This document shows positions 18,721 to 29,600 of a stretch of 46,152 nt of DNA, one piece after another. Location of the stretch: assembly GCA_009602735.1 (NCBI GenBank), contig WELA01013852.1, positions 54,639-100,790 of the forward strand. The letters are read 5' to 3'. Position numbers and translations under genes: made by a program. Position 1 is the stretch's first letter. The number at the start of each line of letters is the position of its first letter. The DNA is from Mesotaenium endlicherianum. Taxonomy: Eukaryota > Streptophyta > Zygnematophyceae > Zygnematales > Mesotaeniaceae. The notes below the pieces were generated by a model. It was given only the letters and a program-made list of their open reading frames with translations. It made no database searches and was not told the DNA's origin.

Positions 18721-21127
18721 GAGGTTGACAACAAGAAGGAACACGAAAATCTGGGTGAGTGAAACCCCACTTCAATCTGCTTCGATCTGTTTCAGTCCGT
18801 CACTTCATGTCACCAGTTTCTCCCTGTTGCGTTGCTGGGTGCGGTCCTCGCACGGTCGTTGGCTTTAATTGGTTGGTACTAGTGACTATTGTTGACTCGG
18901 TGGAGGACATCTTGTCCCTTTCTGGTTGACCATGGACGTTCGGACGTCGACATCTAACTCTGCAGAAGGACGACAGCTGACCGCAACAGCCGACAGGATT
19001 CACATTTATAACGTTCGCGTTCATCACTCTAGTTTGGTAATATGAAGAGAAGGTACAGAAATTGGAATAAGGAGAAAAAGAGGCTGAATGTCATTGTAAC
19101 CCTCCACAGCATGGAATTGTGTTTGATGTACTTGATGAGATTGTAGTAACTTGTTTTCAACAAAATTAACGTCAATTTGGTCACTGTAAAGTGGCCCAAA
19201 TTATACACATTGCAAATTTGCTAGTGACTAGGCTATCTTGAAACTAAATAAATTATAACTTACTCGTTAGGAATTGGAAAATTGACCCAATCGCAACGGC
19301 CCAAATAGTAGCTCCTTCATTTGTTTGCCATGAACACTCACTTGAATACAAAATTTTTGGTGGAACTCGTCAACAAAAACACCCTCCGTTCCTAGGTGCT
19401 GATTCTTTCAAAAGATACTAACCACTATATATATCTAAAAGATTACAAAATAATTTACATCAAACTAATTAGAATTGAAAGTTGTTTAATATCAATTCTA
19501 GTTAGTCCACATCGTACCATAACTTAGTCCAAAATTGAGACGCGCAAAATGAAACGTAAGACCAAATCAAATGACCTTATCGGGCCCGGTCACAGCGGAT
19601 TGCATCAATCCTTATCATTGAATGCTGTTGGTTCATTTTTTGACTGGCATAGTAATCGTGCATCCTATTGTGATATATTTTGCCCGATATGAGCTACCCA
19701 ACAAGTGTCAATATTCACTTGCCATGCAATATATTGATGAAAGGCATTGATTACATTGTTTGTATGGTGACATTGCTGGTGATTCACAAAAGTGTGACGA
19801 CAAAGGTGCAAAAACTCAAAACTGAGTAAATGTTACAAGCCTTGTAAGCTGGCCATGGCATGCATATAGAATACGTACATTTTTGGCTAAAATCTATTCA
19901 GAAGCTTTTACCACCTTTTACGGCGCAGACCTGCACAGGCCACATTTCCTGAAGTAGCAGTCGGGGTGTGGGCACTTGGTATGTCAATGGTCAACAAAAC
20001 CATCTTCGTTGACTTGTTTTTGACCACCATGAACACGATTGTATTGGACTGTAGGCCTCAGTCGCCACCACTCCCCACTGGCCCCTCGACTCGACCAAAT
20101 TCGTGGATTTCAGAAATATGGGTTCACTTCGACCGACGATAAGGGTTTCGGGGAACATCCGACAACATTCAGTAAACTAATTGACGCATTTTTGTTTTGA
20201 ATCAGATTATTTTTGACATCACCCACATGTAGGGTAATTGTAAGCTTTTTGTATTTTATGCGACATTCACTTACGATTGTGAAAATTTCACATGATCTTG
20301 TCTTTTGAGTTGGATTTAGTAGCATCCAAAATAGCAAGTAACATCAAAAAAAGTATCAAATCGAGGGATGAGTGCCAGCTCCAGCCTTCAATCTAAATCT
20401 TTTTTGGCATTTTTTGAGACGTTCTTGAAGGTAGAACACCTTGACAGGGCCAGATCGGGATTTCTCATGATCGGTAATTTTCAATTTGCGATTGAGCAAT
20501 TCATACGTTTTGTTTGGTTCGCTTGAGAGCTGCTCTGAGCTTAAGATCAAGGTGGTTCAAGCCCTCACGCGTTTGCGTTCTTGACCGGTCTTGAAACTAT
20601 AATCATTTTTGCTAAAATTTTGAGATTAGCTTCCAATTGCTCAAGCTTTTCCACTTTGAAATGTTCTCAAGTTGACGACCTTTACGTAAACTTGAAATTA
20701 AGAAGTTCGTTACAAAAGGATTTTTGTATTGTCAAATAGTCCTCAACGTTCGTAGTGGATGTATTGTTGACCGACAAAGTAGTAATATGAGTTAGAATAT
20801 GTAGTTTTTTTTTTAATTAATGATTTTGAAAAAAATTGAAGTAGTTTTGTGTGGATTCAATTGTGAATAGATACTCTAGTAACTTGGTTCATGTCCTTTG
20901 AACCTTCTAAGGCATTTTTGAAGTTAGAGGAAGGACCTAGAAGAACTCCATGTGGCGAAAGTCAAATATGCCAATTTTAGGTCAAAAGGACTTGTGTACA
21001 TTATTCTAGAAAGAGGTGGCAAATTTTGGGATGTGATGGGTGCCAACACAACAACATGCATCTTCTTAAAATTACTTATGTAGCATAAACAAGAGCTAGA
21101 ACATAGAAAGGCATTCTAGAATTACTC
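18721..21127. other. AT-rich intergenic sequence, no gene seen
   Basis: No long open frame or family similarity is visible on either strand, and no tRNA or rRNA was recognised. It is probably old repeat-derived sequence. Confidence 0.5.
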
Positions 21128-21191
21128 TTGTACTTGTCAAATTCCAAAAACATATCAACTTTCAAGAAGCCGGCACACGGGATACTATTAA

Positions 21192-23690
21192 TTGTCCGCC
21201 CTCCAACTCAAGAGACTTGTGAAAAAGGTATACGAGCTTCTTTTGGCCTTGATCACGCCAAAAGACATCAAGAAAGACATCAAGAGTCAAGAAGGCAGCC
21301 CCATTCTCAAGGAGATAGAAGAAGTCTTGAAGGACTACAAAGAAGTATTCTCCTCGGAATTGCCCAAGGGCTTACCCCCCAAGAGATCCGTAGACCACAA
21401 GATAGATTTGGAGCACGAAAGCAAACCCATCTCTTAGCCTACGTTCAAGATGTCATACACGAAGCTAGACGAAGTCAAGAAGCAAATCAAGAAGCTACTG
21501 GAGCATGGCTTCATTCGACTTAGCAAGTCGCCATTAGGAGCCCCGGTGCTATTTGTCAAGAAGAAGGATGGTACCTTGAGGATGTGTGTGAACTATCGCG
21601 CCCTCGACAAGATCACCATCAAGAATCGATACCTGCTGCCGCGCATGGATGAGCTCATGGACTGGTTGGTTGGAGCCAAGTACTTCACGAAGGTGGACTT
21701 GAGAAGCAACTACCACCAGATTTGCATTGCTAAACTTGACATAGAAAAGACGATGTTTAGGACAAGATATGAACATTTTGAATTCATGGTCCTGCCATTT
21801 GGACTCACCAGCGCGCGAGCAACTTTTAAGACTATGATGAACACCATATTTCAGCCTCTGTTGGACAAATTTGTGGTGGCATTCATCGACAACATCCTTA
21901 TCTATGTCATGACCTATTAGGTCGGGACCGCCGCCCCTGCCGAAACACACGTGCGTCGTCCATCGACCTAGGAAGGCCAGCTTTGACCTTGCTTCACGCA
22001 TTCATATGTTGACCTTTGCTAGCATTCCAAATTGCTAAAGTGTAGAGCGCCACCTTCCGAACGACATCGGTTGCGCGCCATTTGGTCAAGTGTCGAGCGA
22101 GATACTTACCATCTAGTCCGCGCCACATACTGGCCCGTAGCGGATTTTACCAAAGGCCACTTTGTGACTCAATGTGCCCAAAGATCACATTGTTGGCTCT
22201 TCGCGACTCCAAAGACCTCTAGCCATTAGCACATAACTCTGCGAGCTTGATAAAGTACACTTAGCATGCATTAGCATAGCATATGAGCAACATTTGAGCT
22301 ATAACTTGGTGATTGCATCACTCATTCCTAGAGGAAGCTTCCTCGCGTTTCAGATCTACTTTTAAGGCATTATCTAGGTAGCATTGATCGAGGTAAGCTC
22401 CGCCAATGAGAGCCATGCATCCGCTTACTTGCACTACATTTGATTGGTGTGTGTTGTGCCAATAGGAGAGCTAGTACGTGCCTTGCCTCCACTTTTGTGG
22501 ACCTAGGGTAGCCTCCTAGTGTGACTGTGTGCATGGAATCCGCCGCCTTCAGCGCTGGCTTTGCAGGGAGTATATAGCAGTAGATGCCCTTAGCGGGACA
22601 TCTTCTTAAATGTCATTATGCTAGTTGTAAGTTACAGAGCTATCAGTAAAGCTTACACTTTTATCTCCTGTGTTTTCAGGACCATTGAGTCTCTCTCTTG
22701 TGAAGAGCAAGCCCTCCTGGCTTCCAGTCACTACAAAAACTTCACAAGTGGTGAGCAAAGTCTTAGCTTAACCCTGCCGTAGGACTACTCTTGAAGATCA
22801 TGATGTGCTTCCAATTATCTTTTGGGCCATACTTCATTGGTTGTTTTTCTACCAAATTACTGTCTTGAGGTGCTCACTTCGGAGAGTACACTCACCTTAA
22901 TGAAAACATTAGACAATTGACCTTCTTTTTGGCCATAAGGCCGCATGCATTTGCGCTTTCGCCATAGCAAGTCTTGCTTGCCCCCTTGTGTGTTGCTTAT
23001 ATAGATTAGACGCGTCCGATTCCATAATGCACAACACCGACAGCAAGATCCTTGAAGAGCATGCAAGACACTTGAAAGAAGTCCTCGAAGCAAAACAAAC
23101 TATTTGCGAAGGAGTCAGAGTGCAAGTTTGCTAAACAAGAAGTGGAGTTCCTAGGTCTCCACGTGACTGCTGATGGCATCAAGATGAACCCCAAGAAGAC
23201 CACGATGGTGGAGGAATGACCAACCCCCACTACCGAGAAAGAACTCCAATCATTCTTAGGATTTGCCAATTGGTACAGGAGATTCATCCAGAGCTTCTCG
23301 CACATAGCAACCCCCCTCATGGATTTACTCAAGAAGGACAAGCCATATGTTTGGACCAAGAAAGGGGAGGAAGCATTTCAACAACTGAAGCAAAGATTGA
23401 CGACATCCCCGGTGCTCACACTTCCAAGTCCAAACCTAGATTGGCCCTTCCACGTCATCACCGATGCACCTTCCTATGCAATAGGAGCAATCCTGCTTAA
23501 AGACCAAGGCAAGGGACTGCAGCCCATTGCCTACGAGTCGAGAAAGCTAAATCGAGCCAAGCAAAATTATACAACCACGGAGCGAGAGACGTTGGCAATT
23601 ATACATGCCTTGAAGGTTTGGCGCTGCTACGTTGAAGAACGCAAGTTGCTGATCAGTACAGACTGCGATTTATTTATAAAATTAGGTAGG
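21192..23690 (+). pseudogene. pol: Degenerate Ty3/gypsy pol fragment (element A)
   Basis: Reverse transcriptase, then RNase H, of a Ty3/gypsy retrotransposon. It opens with KEVFSSELPKGLPPKRSVDH, has an in-frame TAG at 21,436, and continues through the RT fingers and palm ([20 protein letters not shown], then [14 protein letters not shown]) to FIDNILIY. It is then cut by about 1.1 kb of foreign sequence, resumes near 23,042 (SKILEEHARHLKEVLE), is frameshifted, and continues as FLGFANWYRRFI and the RNase H core (VITDAPSYAIGAILL). It stops abruptly at TDCDLF near 23,680. The catalytic D-D pair is D-N. No gag, protease or integrase remains. It is related in sequence to element C. Confidence 0.85.
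21906..23041. mobile_element. Insertion interrupting element A, candidate solo LTR
   Basis: About 1.1 kb of non-pol sequence lies between the RT codons for ILIY and SKILEE. It starts near TGTCATGACC and ends near GCACAACA, compatible with TG...CA LTR ends. It contains a TATA-like GAGTATATAGCAG at about 22,567. Clean target duplications are not visible, so a solo LTR is only the best guess. Confidence 0.4.
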
Positions 23691-23879
23691 TAGGTAGGTT
23701 ATATGGTTAAGGTAGGTTATAAAATTTGGTAGGTTTAGCGTTATTTGTAAATACCTTGCTAAACAATGCAGTGTTAGGTTTATTTAAAGAACGATGACAG
23801 ACCTGACAGGGAACAGATTGATGCGATTGACAAATTGCTGCAATTGACAAATTTAATGCAGTATGTGACTTGACCGACA

Positions 23880-23884
23880 TTTTG
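23880..23884. other. Target-site duplication TTTTG, left
   Basis: TTTTG abuts the left LTR and is repeated at 32,730-32,734 after the right LTR, the 5-bp duplication usual for Ty3/gypsy integrases. Confidence 0.9.
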
Positions 23885-24629
23885 TGAAATGAATCGACTT
23901 ACCAAATAGGCGATTAACAATTAATAAAGATCTTTATATCAGCAAGTAATCTTTATGGTATTTCCGTTAACTAGTTAAACGGCAAAGGACAATACACTAG
24001 CAGGGAATAATACCCGTAAGTCAAATGCGAGTAAACTAGCATCAGTAATGCAAATCAGTAAACTCATACATAAGCAAGGTTAGAAGACAGTGCGTATCAA
24101 TGGCTTCTCGCCTTGGATTCAGAGTGCTCTCAGTAAGCTGTACAAGAGAGTTGGCCTCGTTTCCGAATGCCGAACTCGGGAGCAATGCCTAGCATATGTA
24201 CATGGAATGAGTTTACTGTTCAACGGTCAGTGCGATGGCACCGCCTACCCGGGAGTTAACCACGTTGGTAGGACCTCGGTTAACCAAATCCACCGCCATC
24301 TCCCATCATCCCGAATAGCCATCCATCATGGGGATGTCATCTGGCCATTCATCTAGCAGGTGGTACTTAGATGCATATCAAGGCAGTTCGCTGCTACCGA
24401 GCACGGAAGTCAGCTGGCTGTCAAAGAATGTGTCAGCAAGCTGACTTAAGTTGACTTCAGCCTGCTGCTTTTGGCCGAGTCATTAAACTGATAATTATGT
24501 AAAGTCCAGCAGAATGATTATTATCTAAAGTTCAGCAGACTGACTACCAACTAAAGTTCAGCAGGCTTAACTAAATTAACTATTATATTTAGATGAATAT
24601 TATATCTACTAATATACTGATTCATTACA
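23885..24629 (-). repeat. 3' LTR of element B
   Basis: 745 bp, next to the polypurine tract. Differences from the 5' LTR include a three-base change at 24,124-24,126 and single changes near 23,973, 24,014, 24,045, 24,179, 24,514 and 24,574. Confidence 0.95.
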
Positions 24630-24644
24630 ATCCCTCCAACTTAA
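24630..24644 (-). promoter_or_regulatory. 3' polypurine tract of element B
   Basis: TAAGTTGGAGGGAT directly precedes the 3' LTR and is the expected plus-strand primer. An almost identical tract lies at 26,621-26,637 after pol. Confidence 0.75.
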
Positions 24645-24742
24645 CTTGTTGTCGCCTCGACAACATTAGACTGCAAAAGCGTTAAATAAAGAAACTGACC
24701 CTGACCAGCCTCCCTTACTGACTATCTTTTCAGCCTGTCACC

Positions 24743-26419
24743 TTAAGGGGTGGTTCCTGGGGCTTCAGGATCAGGGGACGGAGATCTGGACCTAGATCTG
24801 GACAGCCCTCTAGGTCTGTCAGCTGGCCTTCTAAAGAACCCGGTTTGCTCTAAAGTTGGACCTCGAGGAGAACGAAGGATGGTAGCCTGCTCTTCAACCA
24901 CTTGGGTGTTGATGCCCACATAGACAGGCATTCCAGTAGGATGCTGAAATACATTGGCTAGAGGTACATGCCCCTGAGCGGAGGGGGAGGCTGGCATACC
25001 TCTGGCCCACCCGCGTGTCCCTCTTCTGGCACCCCTGTCCTCTGGGGATTTCTGCCTGTGTCTGCTGCCCAATACAGTCAGATCAGCTTCTTCCCCTGCT
25101 TGGGCAGGTGGGCTGTGGGAGCGAGCGCGGGGTCCAGTAGTCGCCATAACGGGGATCACATTCCAAACACCTGATCGTGGTTCTTTAAGAAGCGCCCCTA
25201 CCTGTCCCTGGGTATCCTGAGTACCTGCTGCTGATGCTTCTCCTCTGCCCTGTTCTTCTTCCTCAGCCTCCTCATCCTCCTCCTCGGAGAGAGTAGGGGT
25301 CTCGTCCACTAAGTCGTCCTGCTCCCTAGTAGACATGGAGTAGTCTACCGACCTCCCTTTCTTAGGGCGCGCTGGAGGTTGCTTGGCCTTCAGCCTGCTG
25401 ATATCTATCCGGCCTGCATTCTTTGCCCATTTGACAAAGGCATGCTTTCCCTTAGAGAAGTAGTCTCTTCCCCTCCTCCTATGTTCCTTGGTCTCTGCAT
25501 TCATATTGCTCAGGCATCCATTCAGCCTGGGGTCCCAAGGGGCAATGTGAGGTGGTAGGATGAGATAGCCGTCTAGGCCATAGTGGAAGTCATCCGGTTG
25601 GGCTCGGTCACACTCCTGCTTCTTATTTGTGACGGTCATCCACCTCCAGTCTGTTGGCTGCTGGTAGTACTGGGGTCCGTGCTCAGCCTTCCTCAGTTTA
25701 CACGGGAACCAGTGGGGAGAGAACATCTGCTGTCCTGCTTCCCTGGCCAAGTACTCCCAGCTCCTTCTCTCAACTTCATTGTAAGCTGGCAGGAGTGTGA
25801 GGTAGAATACCGTATCCTTAAAGCTATCGGGCCGCATGCTCACCATCCGGATGAGTCTCTGATCTCCCACTATTCCCGGTATGGGGACCGGCTTGTCCTC
25901 TGAATCATCTGCGAGATACCGGGCCTGCTCTGCTGTATAGCCCACCATCTTAGCATAATCTTCGTAAAGGACCACGCCGGTGTGTGTCTCGATGTACCTG
26001 TCCAGTGCTGTAGCTCCTTCCTTCTGTAGCAGTGTTGTCTGTTCCAGCCTGTTGATCTCCTGGGCTGCCAGCAATGCTTCCTTCAGGTTATCGAAGTTTT
26101 GGCCACCCACCACAGTATACCTGTAAGTGGCCAAGCTCTTCTGTCTGTCCGCTTCAATCTTTTTTCTTTTCTCCTCTTCTGCCGCTGCCGCTTCTTCTTG
26201 CTGTTTCTTCTGTCTCTCCTCCTCAGCCTTCCTGAGGTTTTCCGCTTCCTGATCCTTCTTCCTCTGTGCCTCTTCTGCCGCCTCTTGTTGTTTGCGGACC
26301 CTTTCTTGTTCTCTCCTGGTGAGGGACGTCGCCGCCAGCTCCTTCTGGTATTGCTCCATTGTCCTCCTGGCTTCTTCTGCCTTGCGCTTTCTGTCCTCCT
26401 TTTGTGTGGTGGGCGCCAT
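24743..26419 (-). CDS. Extra ORF in env position of element B, function unknown
   Basis: 558 codons from MAPTTQKEDRKRKAEE (an upstream in-frame ATG at 26,443 is less likely, as a splice acceptor lies between). Residues about 5-110 are a K/E/Q-rich coiled coil. The middle (about 115-365) looks globular, with a Trp/Tyr-rich stretch (RRSWEYLAREAGQQMFSPHW, FHYGLDGYLILPPHIAPWDP). The C-terminal third is disordered: an acidic run (SEEEDEEAEEEEQ), basic patches, and an SR-rich tail (LSRSRSRSPSPDPE). There is no signal peptide, membrane helix or Cys pattern, so it is not an envelope protein. I do not recognise the family. It could be an RNA- or chromatin-binding accessory protein; that is inference. 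It is unbroken, as are gag and pol. Confidence 0.85.
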   Translation of the reverse strand: MAPTTQKEDRKRKAEEARRTMEQYQKELAATSLTRREQERVRKQQEAAEEAQRKKDQEAENLRKAEEERQKKQQEEAAAAEEEKRKKIEADRQKSLATYRYTVVGGQNFDNLKEALLAAQEINRLEQTTLLQKEGATALDRYIETHTGVVLYEDYAKMVGYTAEQARYLADDSEDKPVPIPGIVGDQRLIRMVSMRPDSFKDTVFYLTLLPAYNEVERRSWEYLAREAGQQMFSPHWFPCKLRKAEHGPQYYQQPTDWRWMTVTNKKQECDRAQPDDFHYGLDGYLILPPHIAPWDPRLNGCLSNMNAETKEHRRRGRDYFSKGKHAFVKWAKNAGRIDISRLKAKQPPARPKKGRSVDYSMSTREQDDLVDETPTLSEEEDEEAEEEEQGRGEASAAGTQDTQGQVGALLKEPRSGVWNVIPVMATTGPRARSHSPPAQAGEEADLTVLGSRHRQKSPEDRGARRGTRGWARGMPASPSAQGHVPLANVFQHPTGMPVYVGINTQVVEEQATILRSPRGPTLEQTGFFRRPADRPRGLSRSRSRSPSPDPEAPGTTP

Positions 26420-26450
26420 CCTGCACATGTAACCAGGGCACAAGTTAGTA
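26417..26450 (-). promoter_or_regulatory. Branch point and 3' splice site before the extra ORF
   Basis: TACTAAC (26,450-26,444) is followed 24 nt after the branch A by TTACATGTGCAG, cut before G-ATG of the extra ORF. It is a consensus 3' splice site placed exactly at the ORF start. Donor-like sites near gag's start are ATG|GTAAGG (intron from 31,947) and AAG|GTCTCA (intron from 31,936); the second would fuse gag's first codons in frame to the extra ORF. Confidence 0.6.
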
Positions 26451-26620
26451 GGATATGGACCTTTGTCATAGGGATTGCAGGAAGTATGTTAGTATTTAGT
26501 ATAGTGGCTTCGCTGCTGTTTACCTTACAGGATGATTGCTAAAAGTTGACGTAGTTGCGATGCGCTACACATAAACGTATGAGTGTGTTTTTATCGCTCT
26601 CGCTCACTAACTGTCATATA

Positions 26621-26637
26621 TTTTCCCCTCCAACTTA
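26621..26637 (-). promoter_or_regulatory. Second, internal polypurine-like tract of element B
   Basis: TAAGTTGGAGGGGAAAA lies about 50 bp after the pol stop and before the extra ORF. It shares a 12-base core with the terminal tract. It could act as a central primer, or be the former 3' end of an element lacking the extra ORF. Confidence 0.6.
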
Positions 26638-26686
26638 AATGGAGACAGGACCGCCTGTCACCTTCCCGTGTCAACTGAAATGACAG

Positions 26687-29600
26687 TTATGGAGGGACTC
26701 CAGCGGCCCGAAGGTGGAACCGTGTCAACGCCCCTTTGGCATTGGTCAAGTGGTCCTTAAACTCCCAAGTGTCCCCAGAGGCATCGTAACCCTTCCATCG
26801 AATGAGGTATTTCATGACATATTTAGACGATCGACGGACCGAGCGAGCGTCTAAAATCTCATCGACCTCATATTCCTCAGGGTCGCCGTCCCGGACAGCG
26901 GGGACCGGTCCCGGTTGGACAGGGAACCGACCTGTGAACAGTGTATCACCTTTGATGTACGGTTCCAGGAAGGAGACATTAAAGACCGGGTGCCCCTTGT
27001 ATTCAGCTGACATGTTCAGTTTGTAAGCATTCTGACCGACACGACGGACCACCGAATATGGACCGACCCAGACAGGGCCAAGCTTTTTCTTGACCACACC
27101 AGGGAGGTACAGGTGCTGAGAATGCAGTTTGACTAAATCCCCCTTGGAAAATGTCAGTTCCCGACGGTGTTGATTAGCGTATTTTTGTTGGTTTTCTTGG
27201 GCCGTGTGCAAGTTTCGTTGGACTTCTGACAGGGTGTCAGCAAACTCCTGAGTTAACTGGAGGGAGACCGGGTTGTCAATCCCTTCAGGGTGAGTTAAAG
27301 ATTCCCCTAGCACATCTAGAGGAGACTTAGGGACTCTACCCAGGCTGAGTTCAAAAGGAGTTTTGCCCGTTGACGCGTGCACCGCACTGTTGACCGCAAA
27401 CTGAATTTGAGGCAACAGGTCATCCCAATTATCTTGTTTTTGGTTAATATATGCTCTCAGCACCTCCTGCAGAACTCGGTTAGTTCTTTCAGTCTGCCCA
27501 TCAGTCTGAGGGTGGTTTGCTGTGCTGAGCAGCTGTTTGACTCCCATTAACCCCATTAAAGCTCTCCAGAACTTAGAGGTGAATTTTGAGTCTCTGTCTG
27601 AGATGATATTAGAAGGGAGCCCATGTTGGCATACTACATGGTTGTAAAACTGTCTCGCTGTTTCGAGTGCAGTCACTTTGACAGTTGTGGGGATAAAAAT
27701 GACCATTTTTGTCAGTTTATCCACGACTACCAGTATTGAATCATGCCCGTTGGCAGTTCTTGGTAGTGAGACCACCCAGTCCATGGATATAGTTTCCCAG
27801 CGTCCCGCTGGGATGGGTAGCGGTTGCAAGAGACCTCCGGGTGGTGTGTGCCGAGACTTATTTCTCTGACACTGGTCACAGGACTTGACATATTTCAAGA
27901 CCTCCCGGGGTAACCCCTCCCAATGATAATGTTTTGCCAGTTTGCCAACAGTTTTGGCCTGCCCCAAATGTCCACCCAGGAGACTGTCATGAGCTTGACT
28001 CAGTAAGAGAGACCTTATTTCCAAATTATTAGGAATGACCAGCTTCAGCCTGCCTGAAGTGGTTTCAGTCACCCAGACCCCTCCCTTGAGCTTATACCCG
28101 AGTGCGGTAGCACGACACATACCAGTAGTGGGGCTGGGCTCAAATGTTGGGTCAGAAAGGTAGGCTTTCCTAAGTTGTTCAAGGAAGGACTTTTTCACCT
28201 TTAGTGAAGTGAGTGCACACAGGACTTTATCTACAGCATGCTGACTAAAGTTCCTTTCTTGCAAGTCAGGTCTTCTAGAGAGTGCATCAGCAGGATTCAA
28301 CTTCCCTGGTTTGTAGTCGATCTGGACTTGGAACTGCTCCAGCATCTGGCTCCAGCGGTTCTCCCTCCTCGACAGCTTGGACTTCTTCTGAAAGTGGGTC
28401 AGAGCTAGATGATCTGTAATCACCTTAAAAGCTTTACCATGTAAGTATGCTCTCCACTGTTTGAGTACATGAATGATAGCTAGCAGCTCTTTATCATGCA
28501 CTGAGTAATTAATCTCCGCTGGATTAAATTTCATAGACTCATACAACACAGGATGCCACTCCTGCCGTACCTTACCATCCTTTGTGGTTTTGTCAGCAGG
28601 CTGCAACAAAATAGCACCCATGGCAAAATCAGAGGCATCAGTAACCACCTGCACCGGTTTGCTGGGGTCATACACGGCTAGCACTGGGGCAGAACAAAGG
28701 GCATCTTTAAGGGTCTGGAAGGCAGCCTGCTGCTCTTCCCCCCACACATACCCGATGTCTTTCTTAGTAAGGTCAGTCAGTTTACTGGCCTTTGTGGAAT
28801 AATTCTCAATAAATCTCCTATAGTAGTTAGCCAACCCGAGGAAGGATCTAACTTCAGAGACAGACTGTGGTACTGGCCAGTCCCTTATGGTCTGGACTTT
28901 CTTAGGATCCACACTGATGCCCTCTTTACTGACAACGTGGCCTAAGAATTCAATACTTTCCTTAAAGAAATCACACTTGCTCATTTTAGCATACAAGTGA
29001 TTTTTCCGCAGAGTGTCCAGCACTTTCTTTAAGTGTTCAGTGTGCTGAGCTTCATCTTTAGAGAAAATTAAAATATCATCCAGGAAAACTTGCACAAACT
29101 TATCCAAATAAGGTCTGAAAATGTCATTCATAGCACCCATAAAGGTAGCAGGAGCATTAGTCAGTCCAAATGGCATCACGTTGAACTCATAGTGTCCATA
29201 ACGTGTGCGGAAAGCAGTCTTGTGTTCATCCCCCTCAGCAATTCTGATTTGATGATAACCACTCTTGAGATCTATCTTACTGAACACCTTAGCGCCAGAC
29301 AGGGTATCAAGCAAGTCCTCGATTCTGGGTAAAGCATACTTGTTCTTTACTGTAATTCTGTTCAGGGCTCTGTAATCCACACACATCCGCATACTGCCAT
29401 CCTTTTTCTTAACAAATAGGATAGGTGCGCCGTACGGTGATTTACTGGGAGAAATGTAACCATTTTCCTCCAGCTCTGCAATCTGTGTTTTCAACTCCTC
29501 ACTCTCCAAATAAGACAAGCCATACGTGCGTTGCCAGGGTGGCTGGCTACCAGGTAATAAATCAATCCTATGATCTACTTCCCGCTTAGGGGGTAGTCCT

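Noticed and set aside
24090..24356. 88-codon plus-strand frame repeated at 32,190-32,456
   Set aside because: It lies wholly within the LTRs, opposite to the coding strand. Its repetition reflects LTR identity only.
25583..25903. Plus-strand open frame opposite the extra ORF
   Set aside because: It is an antisense shadow of the 558-codon frame with no family similarity or start context.
24743..26419. Envelope glycoprotein
   Set aside because: The position suits env, but there is no signal peptide, hydrophobic fusion or membrane segment, and no Cys pattern.
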